NCBI RefSeq assembly: GCF_020884795.1
Contig: NZ_BBZF01000014.1
Span: 527,567-591,566 of the forward strand
Source: Micromonospora okii
GTDB lineage: Bacteria > Actinomycetota > Actinomycetes > Mycobacteriales > Micromonosporaceae
Reading direction: 5' to 3'
DNA: 64,000 nucleotides
In this document: positions 18,134 to 28,359 of the stretch, one piece after another
Layout of the letters: each line of letters starts with the position of its first letter
How positions within the stretch are numbered: the first letter of the stretch is position 1
Position numbers and translations under genes: made by a program
The notes under the pieces: model-generated
The model's database searches: none
The model's input: the letters and a program-made list of their open reading frames with translations, nothing else
Told to the model about the DNA's origin: nothing

Positions 18134-18349
18134 GCCGAGCGAGCGTTTCACCATGTCGGCGACATTGCGGCTTCACAGCGGTGGGATACCGCCATGCCGC
18201 CGGCACGGAGTCGATCAAGCCAAGCCCCAGCAAGCCAAGCCCCAGCAAGCCGACCAGCCCGAGCAAACCGGGCAGGAGGAGCAGGACGAGCGGGTGGGCG
18301 ACACGGCGGTGACCAGCCCGGGGCGCGGGTCAAGCGACGGCGCAGCCGG
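18134..18349. other. Gene-free stretch with 15-bp direct repeats
   Basis: The unit CAAGCCAAGCCCCAG occurs twice at 18216-18245 with a partial third copy to 18251. No gene is convincing; the open frame that covers it upstream of maf lacks a start signal. Confidence 0.6.
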
Positions 18350-18355
18350 TAGCGT
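18350..18355 (+). promoter_or_regulatory. Leaderless -10 element of maf
   Basis: TAGCGT ends 7 nt before GTG 18363; the same hexamer and spacing precede lysE at 22770. Confidence 0.55.
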
Positions 18356-18362
18356 CGGCGGG

Positions 18363-19031
18363 GTGCCGAACTCGATTCCACTTCGACTCGTGCTCGCCTC
18401 GGCGAGCCCAGCCCGACGCAAGCTTCTCCACGCCGCCGGCATCGAACCCGATGTGCTGGTGAGCGGGGTCGACGAGTCCCAGGTGGTCAGCGACCGGGCC
18501 GAGGATCTGTGCCTGGAGCTGGCCCGACTCAAGGCGCAGGCGGTCGTCGGGCGCCTGCGGCCCTCCCCGGACGAGCGGACGCTCGTGCTCGGCTGCGACT
18601 CGGTGCTCGCCTTCGACGGGGAGATCCTCGGCAAGCCGGCCGACGAGGCGGACGCCGTCGCGCGGTGGGGTCGGATGCGGGGGCGCAGCGGCGTGCTGCA
18701 CACCGGGCACTGCCTGATCGACATCGAGGGTGGGTCGCGGGCCGAGGCGGTCGCCTCGACCACCGTGCGCTTCGCCGACATCAGCGACGACGAGATCGCC
18801 GCGTACGTGTCGACGGGCGAGCCGCTCGCCGTGGCCGGGGCGTTCACGATCGACGGGCTGGGTGGGGCCTTCCTCGACGGCATCGAGGGCGACCCGGGGA
18901 CGGTGGTCGGGTTGTCCCTGCCGCTGCTGCGCCGCCTCCTCGCCGAGCTGGACCTGCGGATCATCGACCTGTGGGCGAAGGTGACGCCGGGGGGTCAGGC
19001 GGTCGAGGCCCTCGGGGCGGTCCAGCCGTGA
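18363..19031 (+). CDS. maf: Maf-type nucleoside triphosphate pyrophosphatase
   Basis: The 222-residue enzyme hydrolyses non-canonical or excess nucleoside triphosphates to the monophosphate. Signature motifs are LASASPARRKLLHAAG at the N-terminus, ARLKAQAV, LGCDSVLAFDGEILGKP and GAFTIDGLGGAFLDGIEGD. GTG 18363 follows a leaderless -10 element; the 103 extra codons upstream in frame are unsupported. In many actinomycetes maf sits beside accE and accA, as here once the secretion genes are discounted. The stop overlaps the start of the methyltransferase. Confidence 0.92.
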   Translation: MPNSIPLRLVLASASPARRKLLHAAGIEPDVLVSGVDESQVVSDRAEDLCLELARLKAQAVVGRLRPSPDERTLVLGCDSVLAFDGEILGKPADEADAVARWGRMRGRSGVLHTGHCLIDIEGGSRAEAVASTTVRFADISDDEIAAYVSTGEPLAVAGAFTIDGLGGAFLDGIEGDPGTVVGLSLPLLRRLLAELDLRIIDLWAKVTPGGQAVEALGAVQP

Positions 19032-19681
19032 CGACCAAGCCCCTGCCTCTGACGCCGGAACTACACGCGTACGTGGTGGCCCATGGTTCCGCCCCCGACG
19101 AGGTGATGCGCGACCTGGCCGAGGAGACCCTGGCGACGTTGCCCACCCGGGCGAGTATGCAGGTCGCCCCGGAGCAGGCCGCACTCCTGACCTTCCTCAC
19201 CCGTCTGGTCGGGGCTCGGCGGGCCGTGGAGGTGGGCACGTTCACCGGGCTATCGTCCCTGGCCATCGCGCGCGGGATGGCCGAGGACGGCCGGCTGACC
19301 TGCTTCGACATCTCGGAGGAGTACACGGGCATCGCCCGGCGGTACTGGGCGCGGGCCGGCGTGGCCGACCGGATCGAGCTGCGCATCGGGCCGGCCGGGG
19401 AGACGCTGCGCGAGCTGCCGTACGAGCGGCACCTGGACTTCGCATTCATCGACGCGGACAAGGTGGGGTACCCGGTCTACTGGGCGGAGCTGGTGCCCCG
19501 GATGCGCCCGGGCGGGATCATCGCGGTGGACAACACGCTGCGCGGGGGCCGGGTGCTCGCCCCGCAGAGCGCCGACGACCGGGCCATCGCGGCATTCAAC
19601 GACGAGATCATGGCCGACGTCCGGGTGGAGACGGTGATGCTGCCGATCGCGGACGGGTTGACGCTCGCCCGGGTGTGCTGA
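19028..19681 (+). CDS. Class I SAM-dependent O-methyltransferase (COMT-like)
   Basis: This 217-residue protein contains the SAM motif RAVEVGTFTGLSSLAIARGM, the acidic ribose-binding position in LTCFDISEEYTGIAR, and the metal-binding pattern FAFIDADKVGYPVYW with GGIIAVDNTL, all typical of cation-dependent catechol/caffeoyl-CoA methyltransferases. GTG 19028 overlaps the maf stop by the GTGA arrangement, so the two are translationally coupled. The acceptor is unknown. Confidence 0.88.
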   Translation: MTTKPLPLTPELHAYVVAHGSAPDEVMRDLAEETLATLPTRASMQVAPEQAALLTFLTRLVGARRAVEVGTFTGLSSLAIARGMAEDGRLTCFDISEEYTGIARRYWARAGVADRIELRIGPAGETLRELPYERHLDFAFIDADKVGYPVYWAELVPRMRPGGIIAVDNTLRGGRVLAPQSADDRAIAAFNDEIMADVRVETVMLPIADGLTLARVC

Positions 19682-19943
19682 GGGCGGACCGCAGACACCC
19701 GCAGAGGCAAGGCGACACGGCGGATGCGGCGGCACGGCGACGCAGAGGATGCGGCGGCACGGCGGCACGGCGGCAAACAGGCAGATACCGGTCGAAGCCG
19801 GCTGCCCGAACGGGTCCGCTCACTCGGACGAGTTTGGCTGTCGGGGCACGTGGGCAGTGCCCCATGCCACACTGAGCGGTCGTTAAGGTGCCGGCGTCGG
19901 CCGATAAACTCCCGGTCAGTAACCTCCGGGGAGGAGTCACAAG
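19682..19943 (+). other. Leader region of accA with short tandem repeats
   Basis: Imperfect repeats of GGATGCGGCGGCACGGCG type occupy 19715-19775. An AT-rich element GATAAACT near 19902 could be a -10 sequence for accA. No gene is supported. Confidence 0.45.
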
Positions 19944-21695
19944 GTGCGCAAGGTACTCATCGCCAACCGGGGCGAGATCGCCGTCCGCGTCATCCGCGCC
20001 TGCCGCGACGCCGGCCTGGGCAGCGTCGCCGTCTACGCGGACTCCGACCGGGACGCCCTGCACGCCACCCTCGCCGACGAGGCGTACGCCCTCTCCGGGG
20101 ACAGCGCCGCCGACACGTACCTGCGGATCGACAAGCTGATCGACGTGGCGGCGAAGTCCGGCGCGGACGCCGTGCACCCCGGCTACGGCTTCCTGTCGGA
20201 GAACGCCGACTTCGCCCAGGCCGTCATGGACGCCGGGCTCACCTGGATCGGCCCGACCCCGCAGGCGATCCGCGACCTCGGCGACAAGGTGACCGCCCGG
20301 CACATCGCGCAGCGGGCCGGCGCTCCGCTGGTCCCCGGCACCCCGGACCCGGTCGGCGGCCCGGACGAGGTGATCGCGTTCGCGGTCGACCACGGCCTGC
20401 CGGTGGCCATCAAGGCCGCCTTCGGCGGCGGCGGGCGCGGCCTCAAGGTCGCCCGCACGATGGAGGAGATCCCGCAGCTCTTCGAGTCGGCGACCCGCGA
20501 GGCGGTCGCCGCGTTCGGCCGGGGCGAGTGCTTCGTCGAGCGGTACCTGGACCGGCCCCGGCACGTCGAGGCGCAGGTCCTGGCCGACCAGCACGGCAAC
20601 GTGATCGTGGTCGGCACCCGGGACTGCTCGCTGCAGCGCCGGCACCAGAAGCTGGTCGAGGAGGCTCCCGCCCCGTTCCTCACCGACGCCCAGCGCGCCC
20701 AGATCCACGACAGCGCCAAGGCGATCTGCCGGGAGGCCGGCTACCACGGCGCCGGCACCGTGGAGTACCTGGTCGGCGCGGACGGCACCATCTCCTTCCT
20801 GGAGGTCAACACGCGGCTCCAGGTCGAGCACCCGGTCACCGAGGAGACCGCCGGCATCGACCTGGTCCGCGAGCAGTTCCGCATCGCCGACGGCGAGAAG
20901 CTGCGCTTCAGCGAGGATCCGACCCCGCGCGGGCACTCCATCGAGTTCCGGATCAACGGCGAGGACCCGGGCCGCAGCTTCCTTCCCGCCCCCGGCACGG
21001 TCGCCGCGCTGCGGCTGCCCACCGGCCCGGGCGTGCGCGTGGACACCGGCATCTCGGCCGGCGACGTGGTCGGCGGCAACTTCGACTCGCTGCTGGCGAA
21101 GGTGATCGTCACCGGCGAGACCCGCACCGAGGCCCTGGAGCGGGCCCGCCGGGCGCTGGACGAGATGGTCGTCGACGGCATGGCCACCGCGCTGCCGTTC
21201 CACCGCCTGGTGGTGCGCGACCCGGCGTTCACCGCCGAGCCGTTCACCGTGCACACCCGGTGGATCGAAACGGAGTTCGACAACACCGTCGCGCCGTTCA
21301 CCGCGCTCGCCGGCACCGCCGAGGCGCCGGCGGAGCGCGAGACCGTCGTGGTCGAGGTGGGCGGCAAGCGGCTGGAGGTCACCCTCCCCGCCGGCCTCGG
21401 CGCGGGTACGACCGCTGCGGCGCCCGCCGCGCGGAGGTCGGCCCGCCGGGGCGGCGGGGCCAGGGCCGGCGCGGCGGCCGGCGGCGACGCGCTCACCTCC
21501 CCGATGCAGGGCACGATCGTCAAGATCGCCGTCGCGGACGGGGACACCGTCGCCGAGGGCGACCTGGTGGTCGTGCTGGAGGCGATGAAGATGGAGCAGC
21601 CGTTGCACGCCCACAAGGCGGGCACGGTGAGCGGCCTGGCCGCCGAGGTCGGCGCGGTGATCACCGCCGGGGCCCCCATCTGCACCATCGCCTGA
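19944..21695 (+). CDS. accA: Acyl-CoA carboxylase alpha subunit (biotin carboxylase and biotin carrier)
   Basis: The 583-residue protein carboxylates its own biotin with ATP and bicarbonate and donates CO2 to the beta subunit. The biotin carboxylase half has [29 protein letters not shown], the ATP-grasp glycine loop [12 protein letters not shown] and [15 protein letters not shown]. An Ala-rich linker near residues 490-515 leads to the carrier domain with EAMKMEQ, in which Lys549 is the biotinylation site. GTG 19944 has GGAGGAG upstream. Expected partners are PccB (8273), AccE (14805) and BirA (7311). A paired-palindrome repeat follows the stop immediately. Confidence 0.95.
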   Translation: MRKVLIANRGEIAVRVIRACRDAGLGSVAVYADSDRDALHATLADEAYALSGDSAADTYLRIDKLIDVAAKSGADAVHPGYGFLSENADFAQAVMDAGLTWIGPTPQAIRDLGDKVTARHIAQRAGAPLVPGTPDPVGGPDEVIAFAVDHGLPVAIKAAFGGGGRGLKVARTMEEIPQLFESATREAVAAFGRGECFVERYLDRPRHVEAQVLADQHGNVIVVGTRDCSLQRRHQKLVEEAPAPFLTDAQRAQIHDSAKAICREAGYHGAGTVEYLVGADGTISFLEVNTRLQVEHPVTEETAGIDLVREQFRIADGEKLRFSEDPTPRGHSIEFRINGEDPGRSFLPAPGTVAALRLPTGPGVRVDTGISAGDVVGGNFDSLLAKVIVTGETRTEALERARRALDEMVVDGMATALPFHRLVVRDPAFTAEPFTVHTRWIETEFDNTVAPFTALAGTAEAPAERETVVVEVGGKRLEVTLPAGLGAGTTAAAPAARRSARRGGGARAGAAAGGDALTSPMQGTIVKIAVADGDTVAEGDLVVVLEAMKMEQPLHAHKAGTVSGLAAEVGAVITAGAPICTIA

Positions 21696-21697
21696 GC

Positions 21698-21749
21698 AAG
21701 GAAGGGCACCTTGTTAACGCTTTCGGTATAGGAAGGGCCCCTTCCTAAC
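21698..21749. repeat. Paired-palindrome intergenic repeat, copy 3
   Basis: AAGGAAGGGCACCTTGTTAAC, written here as positions 21698-21718, is followed by spacer GCTTTCGGTA and the near-perfect palindrome TAGGAAGGGCCCCTTCCTA at 21729-21747. It begins 2 bp after the accA stop. Confidence 0.8.
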
Positions 21750-21803
21750 CGCCGGCACGCGCGGGAGCAGGCGTCGGCAAGGCGGGGGCGGGTGCGGGTG
21801 CCG

Positions 21804-22700
21804 TCAGCGCAGCGCCTCGGCCGCCGAAGCGTGGACCGCCTCGGTCAGCGCGCCCAGCATCGCCGAGTCCAGCCGCCAGTGCTGCCAGTACAGCGGCACG
21901 TCGATCGCCCGACCGACATCGAGGTCAACGCATGTCCCGGCGGCGAGGTCGACACCGGCGAGCTGCTCGGGCACCAGGCCCCAGCCGAGGCCGCGCCGGA
22001 CGGCCTCGCTGAACGCCGGCACGGACGGCACGTAGTGCACCGGCGGATCGAGGTCCCGCCCGGTCACCGCGCGCAGGAAACGATGCTGCAACCGGTCCTT
22101 ACGGTCGAAGACGACCACCGGCGCGGCGGCCAGGGCCGAGGCGGACAGCCCCTCGCTGAACCAGCGCCCGGCGAGAGCCGGGGTCGCCAGCGCGCGGTAC
22201 CGCATCGCGCCGAGCCGACGTACCCGGCACCCCTGGACGGCCTCGCGCCGCGCGGTCACCGCGGCCGTCACGGTCCCGTCGCGGAGCAGGTCGGCGGTGT
22301 GGTCCTGGTCGTCCTGCCGGATGTCGAAGCAGAGCGCCAGGTCCGCCGGCAGCCGGGCCAGCGCGCCGACGAACCAGGTGGCGAGCGAGTCGGCGTTGAC
22401 GACCACGGCCATTCGGGTACGGGTGCGCGTCCCCGCGAGCGGGCCGCGCGCCTCGGCCAGCGCCTCGCGTTCCAGCAGGACGAGCTGGCCGGCGAGGCGC
22501 AGCAGCGGCCGACCGGCCTCGGTCACCCCGCAGGGCCGGCTCCGGCGTACGAGCACCTGGCCGACGCTCTCCTCCAACGCCCTGATGCGCTGGCTCACCG
22601 CCGACTGCGTGACGTGCAGCAGCCGGGCCGCCGCCTCGAAGCTGCCCTCCCCGACCACGGCGGCGAGCGTACGGAGCTGGGTGGCGTCGAGTCCCTCCAT
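21804..22700 (-). CDS. lysG: LysR family regulator, ArgP/LysG type
   Basis: The 298-residue protein has an N-terminal winged helix (LRTLAAVVGEGSFEAAARLLHVTQSAVSQRIRALEESVGQVLVRR), the LysR signature, and a periplasmic-binding-like effector domain. The ArgP/LysG subgroup senses basic amino acids and activates a divergent LysE-type exporter; the gene at 22770 is exactly that. The 69-bp space between the two starts should hold the operator. Confidence 0.88.
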   Translation of the reverse strand: MEGLDATQLRTLAAVVGEGSFEAAARLLHVTQSAVSQRIRALEESVGQVLVRRSRPCGVTEAGRPLLRLAGQLVLLEREALAEARGPLAGTRTRTRMAVVVNADSLATWFVGALARLPADLALCFDIRQDDQDHTADLLRDGTVTAAVTARREAVQGCRVRRLGAMRYRALATPALAGRWFSEGLSASALAAAPVVVFDRKDRLQHRFLRAVTGRDLDPPVHYVPSVPAFSEAVRRGLGWGLVPEQLAGVDLAAGTCVDLDVGRAIDVPLYWQHWRLDSAMLGALTEAVHASAAEALR

Positions 22701-22769
22701 CAGGTCAGCTTATGGAAGGCGTGAAAGTTTAGTTGGACCGGTTGCGACCTCGCTCGTAGCGTCTTCGTC
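22701..22769 (+). promoter_or_regulatory. lysG-lysE divergent promoter, leaderless lysE
   Basis: TTGGAC at 22733-22738 and TAGCGT at 22757-22762 are spaced by 18 bp, and the latter ends 7 nt before GTG 22770. Just upstream, CTTATGGAAGGCGTGAAAG at about 22709-22727 has the T-N11-A character of a LysR-type site. Confidence 0.6.
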
Positions 22770-23378
22770 GTGCCAGATGTGCTCACCTCTGCGGCGACCG
22801 GTTTCGCCGTCGCCGTCGCCCTGATCGTCGCCATCGGGGCGCAGAACGCGTTCGTGCTGCGCCAGGGCCTACGCCGGGAACACGTGGCCCAGGTCGTCGT
22901 GACCTGCGCGGCCTCGGACGCGCTGCTGATCACGGCCGGCGTGGCCGGGCTCGGTTCGGTGGTCGCCGGCCGGCCGGCGCTGCTGACCGCGATCCGCTGG
23001 GGCGGTGCCGCCTTCCTGCTCTGCTACGCGGTGCTGGCGGCCCGCCGCGCGCTGCGCCCCGACGTGCTCGTGCCGACCGACCGGCCGCCGGCCACGCTGC
23101 GGGCCACCCTGCTGGCCTGCCTCGCCTTCACCTACCTCAACCCGCACGTGTACCTGGACACCGTGCTGCTGCTCGGCGGGGTGGCGCAGCAGCACGAGCA
23201 GCGGTGGGTCTTCGCGGCGGGCGCGATCGTCGCCAGCATCGCCTGGTTCACCGCCCTGGGGGCCGGGGCGCACCGGCTGGCGCCGCTGCTCGCGCGTCCC
23301 ACCGCCTGGCGAATCCTCGACGGCGTGATCGCGGCCGTGATGGCGGCGGTGGCGGTGACGCTGCTGGCCGGTTCCTGA
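22770..23378 (+). CDS. lysE: LysE-type basic amino acid exporter
   Basis: The 202-residue membrane protein has the LysE family N-terminus (AVALIVAIGAQNAFVLRQGLRREHV), six predicted helices and the conserved TYLNPHVYLDTVLLLGG between helices 3 and 4. Relatives export lysine or arginine. GTG 22770 is chosen because the promoter places the transcript start there. Divergent from its likely regulator. Confidence 0.9.
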   Translation: MPDVLTSAATGFAVAVALIVAIGAQNAFVLRQGLRREHVAQVVVTCAASDALLITAGVAGLGSVVAGRPALLTAIRWGGAAFLLCYAVLAARRALRPDVLVPTDRPPATLRATLLACLAFTYLNPHVYLDTVLLLGGVAQQHEQRWVFAAGAIVASIAWFTALGAGAHRLAPLLARPTAWRILDGVIAAVMAAVAVTLLAGS

Positions 23379-23398
23379 GCGGTTCGTCCGTGGCCGGC

Positions 23399-24939
<1,541 letters not shown>

Positions 24940-24960
24940 GGGGCGCGCCCTCGGCGGTGG

Positions 24961-25509
24961 TCAGGGGAAGAGCCGGCCGGCGATGGCGCGGGCGGCGGCC
25001 TCGGGGTCGGTGCCGACCCGGGGCGGCAGGGCGCCGGAGAGCCAGAGCGTGGCGAAGCCGTGCACGATCGACCAGGCCGCGAGGGCGTCCGCGTCCGGGT
25101 CCCGGTCCGTGCGGCGGGCGACGCCGCCGCGCAGCACCCCGCCGGCCCGGGCTCGGGCGGCCACGAGTTCCGGGTCGTCGGCGCGGTGCAGGTCGGGCCG
25201 GAACATCACCTCGAAGTGGGCACGGTGCCGGACGGCGAAGCCCACGTACGCCACGCCGGCTTCGAGCAGGTCGTCCCCGGCGGCCCTCAGCGCCCGGGTC
25301 AGCAGGTCGAAGCCCTGGGCGGCGAGCGCGGTGAGCAGTCCCGCCTTGTCGCCGAAGTGGTAGGCGGGAGCGGCGTGCGACACACCGGCGCGGCGGGCCA
25401 GGTCGCGCAGGCTCAGGGCGGCGGGGCCCGACTCGCCGATCGCCTCCGCCGCCGCGTCGAGCAGGGCCCGGCGGAGGTCGCCATGGTGGTACGCGGAGGG
25501 ACGGGTCAT
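24961..25509 (-). CDS. TetR family transcriptional regulator
   Basis: The 182-residue protein begins with a standard TetR DNA-binding domain (LRRALLDAAAEAIGESGPAALSLRDLARRAGVSHAAPAYHFGDKAGLLTAL); the rest is the helical ligand/dimer domain. ATG 25509 faces the DoxX-like gene 85 bp away. Two nearly identical 15-bp dyads in that gap are its likely operators, implying autorepression and control of the divergent gene. Confidence 0.9.
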   Translation of the reverse strand: MTRPSAYHHGDLRRALLDAAAEAIGESGPAALSLRDLARRAGVSHAAPAYHFGDKAGLLTALAAQGFDLLTRALRAAGDDLLEAGVAYVGFAVRHRAHFEVMFRPDLHRADDPELVAARARAGGVLRGGVARRTDRDPDADALAAWSIVHGFATLWLSGALPPRVGTDPEAAARAIAGRLFP

Positions 25510-25522
25510 GCCGGCATTTTAA

Positions 25523-25537
25523 CTTGCCATTGACAAG
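25523..25537. promoter_or_regulatory. Likely TetR operator 1
   Basis: CTTGCCATTGACAAG is an imperfect palindrome (six of seven pairs about a central base). It is 14 bp from the tetR start and nearly identical to the copy at 25558. Confidence 0.7.
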
Positions 25538-25557
25538 ATGTGACCTCCGGGGCGATT

Positions 25558-25572
25558 CTTGCCACTGACAAG
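25558..25572. promoter_or_regulatory. Likely TetR operator 2
   Basis: CTTGCCACTGACAAG differs from operator 1 at the central base only and begins 35 bp downstream of it, just before the DoxX-like gene. Confidence 0.7.
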
Positions 25573-25594
25573 ATTTTCTTCTGAAGGAACGCTC

Positions 25595-26632
25595 ATGGCA
25601 CCCCTGTTCGCCCTGCTGGCCGGCGCCGCAGCGGCCCGGATCGCCGGCCTGCTCGGCGTCGCCGCCCTCGACGGCTGGCACCCGGCCCTGCGGGTCGGCC
25701 TGGCGCTGATGTTCGTGGTGACCGGCCTGGCGCACTTCGCGTCCCGCCGGGGCGACCTGATCGCGATGGTTCCGCCCTGGCTTCCCCGCCCCGGCCTGCT
25801 GGTCACCGTGACCGGCGTGCTCGAACTGGTCGGCGCGCTCGCGCTGCTCGTGCCGGCCACCGCGCCCTGGTCGGCGGCCGGGCTGGTGCTGCTGATGCTG
25901 ACCATGTTCCCGGCCAACGTCTCGGCCGCGCGCCGGCGGCTCACGTTCGCCGGCCGGCCGGTGACGCCGCTCGGCCTCCGGACGGCACTCCAGGTGGTCT
26001 TCGTTGCCGCCGCCGTGGCCGTCGCGCTCGCCCCACTGACCGGAAGGAGCGACGGAGGCCGGGCCGGGACTCCGCCACCCCTCCCGCCGGATTCCATCGG
26101 ACGGTCGGCAAATCGTTTGGGCCCTGACCATCAGGGGGCTAACATGCCATTCATGGACCTTGTCGTGCTGGCGGACGTGCCGCTCGGTCGGCTGCTGGTC
26201 ACCGCCGGCCACATCGTCAGCCAGCGCTGGAACCGTCTCCTGGCCGAACACGGCCTCACCCAGGCCGGCATGGGCACGCTGATAACCCTCGCCCGGCACG
26301 GCGAGCTGCCCCACCGCGTGGTCGCCGAGCGCTGTTTCATCCGGCCGGCGACCCTGACGGGCATCGTCGACACCCTCGAGCGCGACGGCCTGGTCGAGCG
26401 GCACCGCGACGACGCCGACCGGCGTAGTGTACGGCTCGCCCTGACCCCGGCGGGTCGGGCACGAGTCGCCGAACTCACCACCCTCATGCAGGCCAGAGCC
26501 CCGATGACCTCCGTCGACGCCGACCCGGCGAAGGCCGAGGTGATCCGGCAGTTCCTGCTGGAGGTCATCGGCACCGGAGAGGAGCCACACGTGACGAGTC
26601 CCGACGCGAGGCCGGAGGGTCGGGCGTGCTGA
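25595..26632 (+). CDS. DoxX-like membrane protein in one open frame with a MarR regulator
   Basis: From ATG 25595, preceded by GAAGGA, the first ~150 residues form a four-helix DoxX-like membrane protein ([43 protein letters not shown]). The frame then continues without a stop through a Pro/Gly-rich stretch into a complete MarR regulator from residue 187. Such a fusion is unusual. A TGA followed by GGAAGGAG lies out of frame at 26039-26050 just where a DoxX gene would normally end, so a one-base change in the preceding CCCC run could have joined two genes. An internal promoter also suggests separate MarR expression. Confidence 0.6.
   Translation: MAPLFALLAGAAAARIAGLLGVAALDGWHPALRVGLALMFVVTGLAHFASRRGDLIAMVPPWLPRPGLLVTVTGVLELVGALALLVPATAPWSAAGLVLLMLTMFPANVSAARRRLTFAGRPVTPLGLRTALQVVFVAAAVAVALAPLTGRSDGGRAGTPPPLPPDSIGRSANRLGPDHQGANMPFMDLVVLADVPLGRLLVTAGHIVSQRWNRLLAEHGLTQAGMGTLITLARHGELPHRVVAERCFIRPATLTGIVDTLERDGLVERHRDDADRRSVRLALTPAGRARVAELTTLMQARAPMTSVDADPAKAEVIRQFLLEVIGTGEEPHVTSPDARPEGRAC
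26117..26145 (+). promoter_or_regulatory. Internal promoter and dyad operator for marR
   Basis: TTGGGC at 26117-26122 and TAACAT at 26140-26145 are 17 bp apart; the second ends 7 nt before ATG 26153. Between them CCCTGA-CCA-TCAGGG (26122-26136) is a perfect dyad, well placed for autorepression by MarR. Confidence 0.65.
26153..26632 (+). CDS. MarR family transcriptional regulator (internal start of the same frame)
   Basis: The 159-residue MarR unit begins [30 protein letters not shown] and contains the winged helix: [67 protein letters not shown] spans recognition helix and wing. A leaderless promoter with an embedded dyad precedes ATG 26153, so this is likely the main product. The stop overlaps the start of a two-gene ABC exporter, a common MarR-ABC-ABC arrangement in which the regulator represses drug or metabolite efflux. 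Confidence 0.75.
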   Translation: MDLVVLADVPLGRLLVTAGHIVSQRWNRLLAEHGLTQAGMGTLITLARHGELPHRVVAERCFIRPATLTGIVDTLERDGLVERHRDDADRRSVRLALTPAGRARVAELTTLMQARAPMTSVDADPAKAEVIRQFLLEVIGTGEEPHVTSPDARPEGRAC

Positions 26633-28359
26633 TCCGGCTCCTCCGCACCCACCTGCGCCCGTACGGTCGACCCCTGGCGGCGGTGGTGGCGCTCCAGTTC
26701 GTCGGCACGATGGCCTCCCTCTACCTGCCGAGCCTCAACGCCGACATCATCGACCGGGGCGTGGCCCGGGGCGACACGGGCTACATCATGCGCATCGGCG
26801 GCTGGATGCTGCTGGTCAGCCTGGTGCAGATCGCCTGCTCGATCGCCGCGGTCTACCTCGGCGCGCGCACCGCGATGGGCTTCGGCCGGGACGTGCGCGC
26901 GGCGGTGTTCGGCCGGGTCAACAGCTTCTCCGCCCGGGAGGTGGCGCGCTTCGGCGCGCCGTCGCTGATCACCCGCAACACCAACGACGTCCAGCAGGTG
27001 CAGATGCTCGTGCTGATGAGCTGCACCATGCTCGTCGCCGCGCCGATCATGAGCGTCGGCGGGGTGGTGATGGCCCTGCGCGAGGACGCCGGGCTGTCCT
27101 GGCTGCTGCTGGTCAGCGTCCCGGCGCTGGCCGTCGCGCTCGGGCTGATCATCCGCCGGATGGTGCCCGGGTTCCGGCTGATGCAGACCCGCATCGACAC
27201 GGTCAACCGGGTGCTGCGCGAGCAGATCACGGGCATCCGGGTCGTCCGGGCGTTCGTCCGGGAGCCGTACGAGACGCGGCGCTTCGCCACCGCGAACGCC
27301 GACCTGACCGAGACCGCCCTGCGCACCGGCCGGCTGATGGCCCTGATCTTCCCGGTGGTCATGCTGGTGCTCAACGTCTCCAGCGTCGCCGTGCTGTGGT
27401 TCGGCGCGCAGCGGGTGGACGCCGGCGAGATCCAGGTCGGCGCGCTCACCGCCTTCCTGCAGTACCTGATGCAGATCCTGATGGCCGTCATGATGGCCAC
27501 CTTCATGCTGATGATCGTCCCCCGCGCGTCGGTCTGCGCCGAGCGGATCGTCGAGGTGCTGGACACCGACTCCTCGGTGGTCCCCCCCACGAGCCCGGTC
27601 ACCGAGGTGGCCGCCCGGGGCGATCTGGAGCTGCGCGACGTCCGTTTCCAGTACCCGGGGGCGAGCGCGCCGGTGCTGCACGCCATCTCCTTCCGAGCCA
27701 CGGCCGGCAGCACCACCGCCGTCATCGGCAGCACCGGATCGGGCAAGACCACGCTGCTGTCGCTGGTGCCCCGGCTGGTCGACGCCACCGACGGCGCGGT
27801 GCTGGTCGACGGGGTGGACGTGCGGCACCTGGCCCCCGACGAGCTGTGGCGGCGGATCGGGCTGGTGCCGCAGCGGCCGTACCTGTTCAGCGGCACGATC
27901 GCCAGCAACCTGCGGTACGGCAACCCGGACGCCACCGACGCGGAGTTGTGGACGGCCCTGGAGATCGCCCAGGCGCGCGACTTCGTCGCCGAGCTGCCCG
28001 AGGGGCTGGACGCGCCGATCGCGCAGGGCGGCACCAACGTCTCCGGCGGCCAGCGGCAGCGCCTGGCCATCGCCCGGGCCCTGGTCCGCCGGCCGGAGAT
28101 CTACCTGTTCGACGACTCGTTCTCGGCGCTCGACCTCGGCACCGACGCCCGGCTGCGGGCGGCGCTGCGGCCGGTCACCGCCGACGCGGCCGTGGTGATC
28201 GTGGCCCAGCGGGTCTCCACGATCATCGACGCCGACCAGATCATCGTGCTCGAGGGCGGGGGAATCGTCGGGATGGGCAGACACGCCGAACTACTGGAGG
28301 ACTGCCCGACGTACGCGGAGATCGTGGCCTCCCAGCAGACGACGGGGGTGCCGGCGTGA
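26626..28359 (+). CDS. ABC exporter half-transporter A (degenerate ATPase site)
   Basis: The 577-residue protein has six membrane helices followed by an ATPase domain: Walker [10 protein letters not shown], signature VSGGQRQR and Walker [13 protein letters not shown]. The residue after Walker B is Asp rather than the catalytic Glu, and the switch His is Gln ([10 protein letters not shown]). Such changes mark the degenerate half of heterodimeric type IV exporters such as TM287/288. The canonical signature here would complete the active site of the partner encoded next. GTG 26626 overlaps the MarR stop by 7 bp. Confidence 0.92.
   Translation: MLIRLLRTHLRPYGRPLAAVVALQFVGTMASLYLPSLNADIIDRGVARGDTGYIMRIGGWMLLVSLVQIACSIAAVYLGARTAMGFGRDVRAAVFGRVNSFSAREVARFGAPSLITRNTNDVQQVQMLVLMSCTMLVAAPIMSVGGVVMALREDAGLSWLLLVSVPALAVALGLIIRRMVPGFRLMQTRIDTVNRVLREQITGIRVVRAFVREPYETRRFATANADLTETALRTGRLMALIFPVVMLVLNVSSVAVLWFGAQRVDAGEIQVGALTAFLQYLMQILMAVMMATFMLMIVPRASVCAERIVEVLDTDSSVVPPTSPVTEVAARGDLELRDVRFQYPGASAPVLHAISFRATAGSTTAVIGSTGSGKTTLLSLVPRLVDATDGAVLVDGVDVRHLAPDELWRRIGLVPQRPYLFSGTIASNLRYGNPDATDAELWTALEIAQARDFVAELPEGLDAPIAQGGTNVSGGQRQRLAIARALVRRPEIYLFDDSFSALDLGTDARLRAALRPVTADAAVVIVAQRVSTIIDADQIIVLEGGGIVGMGRHAELLEDCPTYAEIVASQQTTGVPA

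Noticed and set aside
18216..18251. Tandem 15-bp repeats resembling a short array
   Set aside because: Units are directly adjacent without spacers and there are no cas genes, so this is not CRISPR.
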